A stretch of DNA of 49,599 nt. Origin: Clostridia bacterium. Lineage in GTDB: Bacteria; Bacillota; Clostridia; UMGS1810. The DNA lies in the NCBI GenBank assembly GCA_017416845.1, contig JAFQBA010000036.1, positions 1 through 49,599 on the forward strand, written 5' to 3'. The position numbers were made by a program, and so were the translations under genes. The notes under the pieces are model-generated. The model was not told the DNA's origin. It ran no database searches and worked only from the letters and a program-made list of their open reading frames with translations. Shown here piece by piece: positions 38,994 through 46,956 of the stretch. Every line of letters starts with the position of its first letter. Position 1 is the stretch's first letter.

Positions 38994-40834
38994 AAGAAAG
39001 ATACTTGAATTTCAGATATAAGGGTATTATCGGTATTGTTATGATTTTTGCTCTTATTGCTGCCATACTTTTTATAGAAAGAAGCGGAATAAGCTATAAC
39101 TACGAGAAAAAGCAACTTAATTTTCTTCCTAAAGACAAAATTGTCACCAAGGCAGAAGCTTGCAAGGCCCTGCCCAAAACCGCACTTGTTATAATAAACA
39201 GTGCAGAGCCCGACAGTGTAAATGCATATGAGCAATTCAAGGTCATATTTTCAGATATGAAAATAGGCTATGATACTGTAGATTTGGCGTCATCGTCGGA
39301 GTTAAACTTTACAAAGTACGAAAACACGGTATTGCTGCTTTCAGACATTACTCCCATGGGCACAAATATTCTTAAACTTTGCGAATGGGTGTATGATGGA
39401 GGGAATGCCATGTTTGCACTGACCATTCAAAAAAGTGCCTATTCATCTGTTATCGAAACCAAGCTCGGAATTATTGAAGCATCATACGGCAATGCAGTGG
39501 TAGACAGCATATGGGTAAATGAAGACTTTATGATAGGCGGAGGAAGAGCCTTTTCCATAGATGACGGTTACGAATCGGCGTGGGCAATTCAGCTCTCTCC
39601 CGAAAATACCACTGTTCACGCTTATACAAATGACGAAAGAAGGCTTCCCCTCATATGGGAAACGTCATACGGCGACGGTATGTTTGTGGTAGATAATTTC
39701 GGACTCTATGAAAAGGTTATGCGCGGTTTTTATGTCGCATCCTACAGTCTTATGTCCGATGTTTGTGTATATCCGGTAATCAACGGTTCAACCTTTTATC
39801 TCGATGATTTCCCATCACAGATACCTTCCGGAAACAGCAAATATATTCAACGTGACTACAAAACCACCATACGTGATTTTTATGTAAATATATGGTGGCC
39901 CGACATGATGAACTTTGCCGACAGATACGGTATAAAATATACAGGTCTTGCAATAGAATGCTATGACGACTCGGTGGATGGTACAACCTCTGCCGCACCG
40001 GACAAGGGAACATTTCTGAATTTCGGTAACATGCTTATGCGTCAGGGCGGAGAAATCGGCTATCACGGCTACAACCACCAGCCACTTTGCTTTGACAACT
40101 GTGACTACAACGGCTATTTTGATTATAAGACATGGGAAAACTACGATGCTATGAAAAGTGCCTTTGATGAGCTCGTGGATTTTTGCGATGAACTTTTTCC
40201 CGGAATTGATATGGCAATATACGTTCCTCCTTCAAACATTCTCTCCTCGGAGGGGAGAAATTTTCTGCTTGAGGAATATCCCCAGATAAAAACAATTTCA
40301 GGTATTTACTTTGAAGATGCAGACATCGAATTTTCGTGTGTTCAGGAATTTGACGTTTCTCCCGACGGTATAGTGGATCAACCACGTGTGGTTTCCAGCT
40401 GCAAGATGGAGCCCTTTATGGAGCTTGCCGTCATATCGGAACTTAATTTTCATTACATAAACAATCACTTCACCCATCCCGATGACGCCCTTGACCCTGA
40501 GCGTGGAGCTGAGCTTGGCTGGGAAACTCTGACCGAATATTTTGATGACTACCTAAACTGGGTATATTCGTCATCACCCGGTCTGCGCAATTTCACGGGT
40601 TCAGAGATGTCGGCGGCTATCCAGCGCTATGCGGCTCTCGGAGTGACAAAAAAGCTTACAGACACCGAGCTGACCTTAGAGCTTGATAATTTTTATGATG
40701 AGGCTCAGCTTATGATACGCTTCAACGACAAAAAGCCTGAAAAAGCCAAAGGCGGCAAGCTTACTCACATCACAGGTGATTTATATTTATTAAAAGCAAA
40801 CGCAGACACCGTTACAGTGTCTTTAAAGGAGTAA
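38981..40834 (+). CDS. pelA: PelA-like deacetylase (DUF2194-type), membrane-anchored
   Basis: 617 residues with a TTG start (AAAGGAGG 10 bases upstream). A single N-terminal TM anchor (about 16-34) is followed by an extracellular class-I-GATase-like domain (about 60-265; KTALVIINSAEPDSVNAYEQF, TVLLLSDITPMG) and a PelA-type deacetylase barrel (about 268-530). Metal-site motifs are FYLDDFP (Asp275/Asp276) and HGYNH (His362, His366). Pel needs partial de-N-acetylation of GalNAc-rich polymer to become cationic. The glycoside hydrolase domain of Gram-negative PelA is absent, as is usual in Gram-positive clusters. The C-terminal 85 residues form a small beta domain. It lies between PelE-like and PelF. 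Confidence 0.82.
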   Translation: MEILKERYLNFRYKGIIGIVMIFALIAAILFIERSGISYNYEKKQLNFLPKDKIVTKAEACKALPKTALVIINSAEPDSVNAYEQFKVIFSDMKIGYDTVDLASSSELNFTKYENTVLLLSDITPMGTNILKLCEWVYDGGNAMFALTIQKSAYSSVIETKLGIIEASYGNAVVDSIWVNEDFMIGGGRAFSIDDGYESAWAIQLSPENTTVHAYTNDERRLPLIWETSYGDGMFVVDNFGLYEKVMRGFYVASYSLMSDVCVYPVINGSTFYLDDFPSQIPSGNSKYIQRDYKTTIRDFYVNIWWPDMMNFADRYGIKYTGLAIECYDDSVDGTTSAAPDKGTFLNFGNMLMRQGGEIGYHGYNHQPLCFDNCDYNGYFDYKTWENYDAMKSAFDELVDFCDELFPGIDMAIYVPPSNILSSEGRNFLLEEYPQIKTISGIYFEDADIEFSCVQEFDVSPDGIVDQPRVVSSCKMEPFMELAVISELNFHYINNHFTHPDDALDPERGAELGWETLTEYFDDYLNWVYSSSPGLRNFTGSEMSAAIQRYAALGVTKKLTDTELTLELDNFYDEAQLMIRFNDKKPEKAKGGKLTHITGDLYLLKANADTVTVSLKE

Positions 40835-40838
40835 AAAA

Positions 40839-42257
40839 GTGAGAATCTGTTTGGTACTTGAAGGATGCTATCCTTTTATAAACGGCGGTGTGTCAACATG
40901 GATGCACCAATATATTACCGAGATGCCCGAGCATGAGTTTGTGCTGTGGGTTATCGGTGCTAAAGCCGAGGATAAGGATAAATTTGTCTATACCCTTCCC
41001 GATAATGTATGCGAAATACATCAGGTTTTTCTTGATGATGCGCTAAAGGTAAAAGATTCAGGCCTTGTAGCCCACAGCTTCTCCAAAAAAGAAAAAGAAG
41101 CCTTAAGACGACTTGTTATGTCGGACAAACCCAACTGGGATCTTCTCTTTGATATGTATCAAATAAAAAGAATTAACCCCATGTCATATCTTAAAAGCGA
41201 AGCATTCCTGAATATACTTATTGATCTATGTCAGAAAGAACTCCCCTATATTGCATTTTCAGATGCTTTTCACTCGGTACGTTCAAGACTTCTCCCTGTT
41301 TTATACCTTATGGGAACAGATGTGCCAAAGGCAGATGCCTATCATGCAATTTCTACAGGCTACGGCGGACTTCTTGCCTCTATGGGAGCATATGTAAACA
41401 ACAAGCCTCTTATGCTCACTGAACACGGTATATACACAAGAGAACGCGAAGAAGAAATAATCCGTGCAAAATGGGTTGCAAGAGCATTCAAAAAATATTG
41501 GATAGATTTTTTCTATATGTTGTCCGATCTTATATATAGCCGTGCTTTTAAAGTGACCTGTCTTTTTACCAATGCCATGTATACCCAGATAGACATGGGT
41601 TGTTCACCGGAAAAATGCAGAGTTATAGAAAATGGTATCAGCTATGAAAGACTTTGCAATATACCCCTGAAAAAAGAAGACGGAATTGTGGATATAGGTG
41701 CAGTTGTACGACTTGCACCCATAAAAGACATCAAAACCATGATATATGCATTCTTCGAGCTTTCCTCACGAATGGACAATGTAAGACTCCATATTATGGG
41801 CGGTGTAGATGACGAAGATTATGCAAGAGAATGCCACGAGCTTACAGAGCAGCTTCACCTGGAAGATAAAATAATTTTCACAGGACGAGTAAATATTGTT
41901 GAATATTTCGAAAAGCTTGATTTTACTTTGCTTACAAGTATATCCGAGGGGCAACCGCTTTCTGTTTTGGAATCATTTGCCGCAAAACGTCCCTGTGTTA
42001 CAACCGATGTAGGATGCTGCAAAGAGCTCATATTGGGCAAACCTACCGACCCCTTTGGCAGAGCCGGATACTGTGTTCCCCCTATGCAAAGAGAAAAGCT
42101 TGCGGATGCCATGGAAAAGCTGTGCGAGTCGCGCGAGCTAAGACTTCAGATGGGCGAAATAGGTCAAAAAAGAACCTACGAATATTTCAGATATAATATA
42201 ATGCTGACAAAATACAGAGATTTGTATAAGGAGGTTGAGCGCGAATGGCAGGCATAG
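40839..42257 (+). CDS. pelF: PelF glycosyltransferase (GT4)
   Basis: 472 residues with a GTG start and AAAGGAG 7 bases upstream. The cytosolic GT-B enzyme polymerises the Pel chain from UDP-sugars. Motifs: an N-terminal GGVSTW (16-21) in EGCYPFINGGVSTWM, LTEHGIYTREREEEI typical of PelF, the GT4 C-terminal VIENGI and RLAPIKDIKTMI, a GGVDDEDYARE segment, and EGQPLSVLESFAAKRPCV with the catalytic E-x7-E pair. The length matches other PelF proteins. It overlaps PelG by 13 bases. No signal peptide or TM segment, as expected for a PelF recruited to the membrane by its partners. Confidence 0.95.
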   Translation: MRICLVLEGCYPFINGGVSTWMHQYITEMPEHEFVLWVIGAKAEDKDKFVYTLPDNVCEIHQVFLDDALKVKDSGLVAHSFSKKEKEALRRLVMSDKPNWDLLFDMYQIKRINPMSYLKSEAFLNILIDLCQKELPYIAFSDAFHSVRSRLLPVLYLMGTDVPKADAYHAISTGYGGLLASMGAYVNNKPLMLTEHGIYTREREEEIIRAKWVARAFKKYWIDFFYMLSDLIYSRAFKVTCLFTNAMYTQIDMGCSPEKCRVIENGISYERLCNIPLKKEDGIVDIGAVVRLAPIKDIKTMIYAFFELSSRMDNVRLHIMGGVDDEDYARECHELTEQLHLEDKIIFTGRVNIVEYFEKLDFTLLTSISEGQPLSVLESFAAKRPCVTTDVGCCKELILGKPTDPFGRAGYCVPPMQREKLADAMEKLCESRELRLQMGEIGQKRTYEYFRYNIMLTKYRDLYKEVEREWQA

Positions 42258-43699
42258 GCTTTGAGCTTAAAAAGCTTTTTTCCAAAAAAGGTTTTTTCAA
42301 ATCCATGAGAGCATTTGGTTATGCTACCGTTATTTGTGCGGGCCCCATGCTTTTGGGGGTAGTTTTACTCCTGGGAATAATGTATCTTTGCAATATCACA
42401 GGGGCATCAACACAAAACAGAGAGCTTCTCATATGCATGATTACCTACACCCTCCTCGCTTCCATCACAGCAACGTCATTTTTTTCCATGGTTATTACCC
42501 GCTATACTGCCGATATGCTCTATGAAGATAAGAAAAATGCTGTTTTGCCGTGTTTTTGGGGTTCTACAGTCTTTATGATGGCACCGGGCTCTGTAATCTA
42601 CGGAATTTTCCTGATTTTCTCCGGAGCTACTTTTTTGCAGGGAATGCTTTGCTTTATATTCTTTTCCGAGCTTATCATTGTATGGAATGCCATGAGCTTT
42701 CTTACGGCAATCAAAGATTATCGCGGAATTTTCTTATCGTTTCTTGCAGCAATAGCCATTACATTTCTTACAGGAATGTTTTTGCTGTGGATCGGTATGC
42801 CTGTCATAGAAGCACTGCTTCTGGCGGTAACTGTGGGCTATGGCGTAATGCTCATATGTTATGTGGTTTTGCTTCACCGATACTTTCCGAAATCTGACCT
42901 GAGTCCATTTACATTTTTAAAATGGATTGACGAGTTTTTACCCCTTGCTCTCTCGGGGCTGTTTATGAATATAGGCATGTTTTCACATCTTGTCATTTTG
43001 TGGTTCAGCGATATCGGAGTAAAAGTACACGGACTTTTTTACGGAGCACCATTTCATGATGTTCCGGCGTTGCTCGCCTTTATGACAACTCTTATTACCA
43101 CTGTCAACTTTGTTGTATCGGTAGAGGTTAATTTCTATCCGAAATACCGTAATCACTACAGTCTCTACAATGACAAGGGCACCATAAACGATATCCTTCA
43201 GGCTGAAAATGAAATGCTCTCGACCCTCAAATCCGAAATTTTTTATACATCTCTCAAGCAGCTTTTGTTCACTGCTTTTTGCATTGCCGTCGGAGGATTC
43301 CTCACAGATACTCTCCCTCTTGGCTTCAATGAAATTATGAGGGGATATTTCAGAACACTGTGCGTAGCTTACGGACTATATTCCATAGGAAATATGCTTA
43401 TGCTGATACTTTTGTATTTTACCGATTACAAAGGTGCTCTCGGTGTAACGGCAATTTTCGCTGTCGGCACCATAGTCTTTACTATATTTTCAATGTTTTT
43501 TCCGTCAGTTTACTACGGATTCGGATTTTTGGCGGCATCTATGATATTTGTAATAATGACCACATTGAGGCTTGATTATTTTACCAAAAGACTGCCATAT
43601 TATATTCTTGCTATCCAGCCCCTTACCGCAGAAGACAAATCCGGTGCATTCACACGGTTGGGAATATTTCTGGAAGAAAAGTTTTTGTCAAAGGAGTGA
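42245..43699 (+). CDS. pelG: PelG, polytopic transporter of the Pel synthase
   Basis: 484 residues with about 12 TM helices of MOP-flippase type. The N-terminus MAGIGFELKKLFSKKGFFKS, then YATVICAGPMLL, is the PelG signature. Other conserved parts are MVITRYTADMLYEDK and VNFVVSVEVNFYPKYRNHYSLYNDKGT. PelG carries the growing polymer across the membrane together with PelF, PelD and PelE. AAGGAGG lies 10 bases upstream of the ATG inside the end of pelF, so the two are translated together. Confidence 0.95.
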   Translation: MAGIGFELKKLFSKKGFFKSMRAFGYATVICAGPMLLGVVLLLGIMYLCNITGASTQNRELLICMITYTLLASITATSFFSMVITRYTADMLYEDKKNAVLPCFWGSTVFMMAPGSVIYGIFLIFSGATFLQGMLCFIFFSELIIVWNAMSFLTAIKDYRGIFLSFLAAIAITFLTGMFLLWIGMPVIEALLLAVTVGYGVMLICYVVLLHRYFPKSDLSPFTFLKWIDEFLPLALSGLFMNIGMFSHLVILWFSDIGVKVHGLFYGAPFHDVPALLAFMTTLITTVNFVVSVEVNFYPKYRNHYSLYNDKGTINDILQAENEMLSTLKSEIFYTSLKQLLFTAFCIAVGGFLTDTLPLGFNEIMRGYFRTLCVAYGLYSIGNMLMLILLYFTDYKGALGVTAIFAVGTIVFTIFSMFFPSVYYGFGFLAASMIFVIMTTLRLDYFTKRLPYYILAIQPLTAEDKSGAFTRLGIFLEEKFLSKE

Positions 43700-43705
43700 T
43701 TTGCC

Positions 43706-45460
43706 ATGAAAAAAATATTTGTTGCTCTGCTTTGCGCGGCTATTATTTTTTCATGCGGATGCGGTGACATCTCTCAGTATTCAAGCACCGAAGTTTCCCA
43801 ACCCGATGCTTACAGCGGTGACCTACAGACCATACACGGAGTTCATCTGAGAGACAAAAAGCTTCTGTATGAAAACCGGGATCCTGCAGAGGTTGTAACA
43901 ATGTATCTCACCGTATCCTCGGGAAATGCCGGTGAAAATACCAACCATACCTGGGAAGAGATTAATACATATTCTGTTTTTGATTATGAAAGAATGGGTG
44001 TTGACCGATATAAGGTTGCAGGCCTTTTGCAGGTTGGCGATGAAAATGGGCTTATTCCCGGAGAACTGGGATACAACCAGGTGTCACCAAACTGTACAGT
44101 TCAGATAAGAGGTCAGTCATCCAGTCTGAACAGTCAGAAAAACTATAAAATAAGCATCAAAAATAACAAAGGCGACTGGCAGGGTCAAACAACCATCGCA
44201 TTAAACAAGCACCAGGGCGACGGACTGAGATTCAGAAACAAGCTGGCATATGACCTGATAGCAGGTATTGATGAAATGATGGGGCTTCGTACCACATTTG
44301 TTCATCTCTATGTTAAAGACACCACTGCAGGCGGGAACGGAATTTTTGAAGATTATGGAATGTACACTCAGGTAGAACAGCTTAATCGTACCGCACTCAA
44401 AGCTCACGGGCTTGACCGAAACGGTCATCTTTACAAAATAAATTTCTGCGAATTCTACAGATATGAAGATGTTATAAAGCTTAAAGATGATCCTTCCTAT
44501 AATCAGAAAGCCTTTGAAGAAATTCTTGAAATAAAAGGCAACGACGATCATCAAAAGCTTATAACCATGCTTGAAAAAATAAATGACTTCTCAATACCTA
44601 TTGACAGCATTCTCGAACAGCATTTTGATACTGAAAACATTGCCTACTGGATGGCATTTCAGATTCTTATCGGAAACATTGATACTCAAAGTCGAAATTT
44701 CTATATATACAGTCCCTTGAATTCAGAAAGGTGGTATATTCTCGACTGGGATAACGACGGTGCGTTTAAACGTACAGAGTACTCTCTTCTCGGCAGAGTG
44801 GATCAGTCGGAATGGGAAAGCGGTGTAAGCAACTATTGGGGAAATGTTCTTTTCCAGCGTTGTCTCAAATCAGAAAACTTCCGCACAATCCTCGATGCTG
44901 CCATAGAAGACCTGAAAGCATATCTCACTCCGGAGCGCATAAATGAGAAAGTAAATATTTATTCCTCTGTACTGAAGCCACGTGTATATTCTATGCCCGA
45001 TTCAATGTATGCACCGCTCACAGCCTCTCAGTATGACACGGTTGCAGCCTCCATCGCTTCGGAAGTTGATACAAACTATGCACTGTACAAAGAATCATTT
45101 ACAAAGCCTATGCCATTCTTTATAGGCCTCCCTGTAAAGACCGGCGAAAAGCTCTCGTTTGTATGGGACACCGCCTATGACTTTAACTCTGAATCCATAA
45201 CCTACACCTTTGAACTTGCCACAGACTGCAACTTTTCTGCACCGATACATAAAGAGGAAAATCTTATTCTTCCTGCAACGGAGCTTCCCATGCTTCCCAA
45301 GGGACAGTATTTTATAAGAGTATACGCAACAAACGCAAGCGGAAAGCGTCAGAGTGCATTTGACTATTATATAACCGACATCGGAAAAGTGTACGGGACA
45401 AAGTGCTTCTATATTGATGCGGACGGCAAAGTTTTGGAGGATGTATATGTTGAAGACTGA
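43706..45460 (+). CDS. CotH-kinase family lipoprotein
   Basis: 584 residues. The N-terminal lipoprotein signal has a lipobox around IIFSC17. The CotH kinase-like domain (about 70-440) shows RGQSSSLNSQKNYKI, KHQGDGLRFRNKLAYDL and GNIDTQSRNFYIY followed by YILDWDNDGAFK; the last two correspond to the catalytic Asn/Asp and metal-binding region of CotH-type atypical kinases. A beta domain (about 475-584, fibronectin-like) ends the protein. CotH of Bacillus phosphorylates spore-coat proteins; this version is placed outside the membrane, and its target is unknown. It lies 6 bases downstream of pelG and is followed directly by VTC and DUF4956 genes. Confidence 0.87.
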   Translation: MKKIFVALLCAAIIFSCGCGDISQYSSTEVSQPDAYSGDLQTIHGVHLRDKKLLYENRDPAEVVTMYLTVSSGNAGENTNHTWEEINTYSVFDYERMGVDRYKVAGLLQVGDENGLIPGELGYNQVSPNCTVQIRGQSSSLNSQKNYKISIKNNKGDWQGQTTIALNKHQGDGLRFRNKLAYDLIAGIDEMMGLRTTFVHLYVKDTTAGGNGIFEDYGMYTQVEQLNRTALKAHGLDRNGHLYKINFCEFYRYEDVIKLKDDPSYNQKAFEEILEIKGNDDHQKLITMLEKINDFSIPIDSILEQHFDTENIAYWMAFQILIGNIDTQSRNFYIYSPLNSERWYILDWDNDGAFKRTEYSLLGRVDQSEWESGVSNYWGNVLFQRCLKSENFRTILDAAIEDLKAYLTPERINEKVNIYSSVLKPRVYSMPDSMYAPLTASQYDTVAASIASEVDTNYALYKESFTKPMPFFIGLPVKTGEKLSFVWDTAYDFNSESITYTFELATDCNFSAPIHKEENLILPATELPMLPKGQYFIRVYATNASGKRQSAFDYYITDIGKVYGTKCFYIDADGKVLEDVYVED

Positions 45461-46169
45461 AAAATACCGTAACGAGTGGAAATATCTGATAGATAACTCT
45501 CAGAAGGAGCTCGTATGCAAAAGACTTTTCCCCTTCCTTTCACTTGATAAGCATGCCTCGGACGGCGGATACATGATACGAAGCCTATATTTTGATGATT
45601 ACTTTAATACTTCGTACGAAGAAAAGGACGCCGGTGTATTGCGCAGGAAAAAGTATCGCATAAGAATTTATAACTGTTCCGACGCAAGCATAAAGCTTGA
45701 AAGAAAGAAAAAATTCGGAAGCTATATTTATAAAGAGGCTGCAAAGCTTACAAAAGATGAAGTATACAGGATAATAGACGGCGATTATGATTTTCTTCTC
45801 AAAAGTGATCAAAGTCTTTGCCGTGAATTCTATTATGAGTGTGTCAGCAATGTAATGAGACCGAGAACCATTGTCGATTACGAACGTGAACCATGGATTT
45901 CAGATGAAGGAACTGTCAGAATAACCTTTGACATGGATGTGAGAGCCGCCATAGGAAGCTTTGATATTTTCGATCCTACCTTGCCTGCACTTAATGTCCT
46001 TGAACCCGGAAAATGTGTTATGGAAGTAAAATTCACCGAATTTCTTCCGCAAGCACTCAGGGAGATTCTGCCTGATCGTGCATCTGAGTTCACAGCGGTT
46101 TCAAAATATGTTCTGTGCTATGAAAAAACAGAATATATGAACAGTTTTAAATATTGGTACGATAATTAA
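45447..46169 (+). CDS. VTC-domain (polyphosphate polymerase-like) protein
   Basis: 240 residues from the ATG at 45447, chosen because TTGGAGG (45434-45440) is 6 bases upstream. The open frame reaches back to a TTG at 45414, but without a ribosome site. It overlaps the end of the CotH gene by 14 bases. The VTC tunnel-domain motifs are all present: YRNEWKYLI, RSLYFDDYFNTSYEEK, RRKKYRIRIYN, IKLERKKK, VDYEREPW and a final VMEVKF. In eukaryotic Vtc4 these basic residues build the polyphosphate polymerase site. In bacteria, VTC proteins occur with CotH and DUF4956 proteins without a settled function. Confidence 0.88.
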   Translation: MLKTEKYRNEWKYLIDNSQKELVCKRLFPFLSLDKHASDGGYMIRSLYFDDYFNTSYEEKDAGVLRRKKYRIRIYNCSDASIKLERKKKFGSYIYKEAAKLTKDEVYRIIDGDYDFLLKSDQSLCREFYYECVSNVMRPRTIVDYEREPWISDEGTVRITFDMDVRAAIGSFDIFDPTLPALNVLEPGKCVMEVKFTEFLPQALREILPDRASEFTAVSKYVLCYEKTEYMNSFKYWYDN

Positions 46170-46185
46170 TTTAGGAGATAAAAAT

Positions 46186-46857
46186 ATGAGTGTACAGGAC
46201 TTTATTAAAAATTCAATTTTAGAATCCGGTATGTTTGACGGAGCTACAGCCATAAACATTTTTCTCGGATTGTTAACCGCACTTATTCTTGGTGCAATTA
46301 TTTATTTCGTATACAGTAAATTCTATGTTGGTGTTATATACTCGCGAAGCTTTGCCGTAACACTTGTGGGCATGACTCTTCTCACATCGATGGTTACTCT
46401 TGCCATAAGCACCAACATCGTAATATCTCTCGGTATGGTCGGTGCTCTTTCTATTGTACGTTTCAGAACAGCAGTAAAAGACCCTATGGATCTGCTTTAT
46501 CTTTTCTGGTCTATAACATCGGGTATTACTGCCGGTGCTCGTATGTATCTGTTGGCAATAGTCACTGCAGTGATTATGATACTTATGATCTGTCTGTTTT
46601 ATCACAAACAGCAAAGAGGCAGAATATATATAGCTGTAATTCATTATCTTACCGATGATGCCGGTGACAACATAATAAAAGCTCTTGGCAAAATGAAATA
46701 TTTTGTAAAATCGAAAACTGTCAGAAAAGGTAAAACCGAAATTGCAATTGAGCTTTATTGCAGGAAAAACGATACGCACTTTTTAGAAGTTATCCGCGAA
46801 ATTGAAGGTGTGGAAGATGCAACACTTATCCAATATAACGGAGAATACCACGGATAA
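46186..46857 (+). CDS. DUF4956 membrane protein
   Basis: 223 residues. An N-terminal helix precedes four TM segments between about 25 and 143. The conserved patch GMVGALSIVRFRTAVKDPMDLLYLFWSITSGI is the DUF4956 signature; TGAGMY/AGARMY is next to it. A cytosolic ferredoxin-like C-terminal domain (about 148-223) ends with EGVEDATLIQYNGEY. The function is unknown; the domain regularly follows CotH and VTC genes. AGGAG is 8-9 bases upstream of the ATG. It is the last gene of the Pel transcript, before the strong terminator at 46878. Confidence 0.9.
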   Translation: MSVQDFIKNSILESGMFDGATAINIFLGLLTALILGAIIYFVYSKFYVGVIYSRSFAVTLVGMTLLTSMVTLAISTNIVISLGMVGALSIVRFRTAVKDPMDLLYLFWSITSGITAGARMYLLAIVTAVIMILMICLFYHKQQRGRIYIAVIHYLTDDAGDNIIKALGKMKYFVKSKTVRKGKTEIAIELYCRKNDTHFLEVIREIEGVEDATLIQYNGEYHG

Positions 46858-46877
46858 TTAATTTGTTACTGTAAAAC

Positions 46878-46911
46878 AGGGGTTGAACATTACCGTCCAA
46901 CCCCTTGTTTT
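46878..46911. terminator. Terminator of the Pel operon
   Basis: AGGGGTTG (46878-46885) pairs with CAACCCCT (46898-46905), followed by TGTTTTA on the plus strand. It also carries a short T-run on the minus strand, so it serves the convergent alpha-galactosidase gene as well. Confidence 0.85.
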
Positions 46912-46956
46912 ATATACATTAAAAATAATTATTATCATTAACAAGCTAACTTTTTC

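Noticed and set aside
45414..45446. Longer N-terminus of the VTC protein from a TTG
   Set aside because: No ribosome site before the TTG; TTGGAGG sits 6 bases before the ATG at 45447 and the family motif begins right after it.
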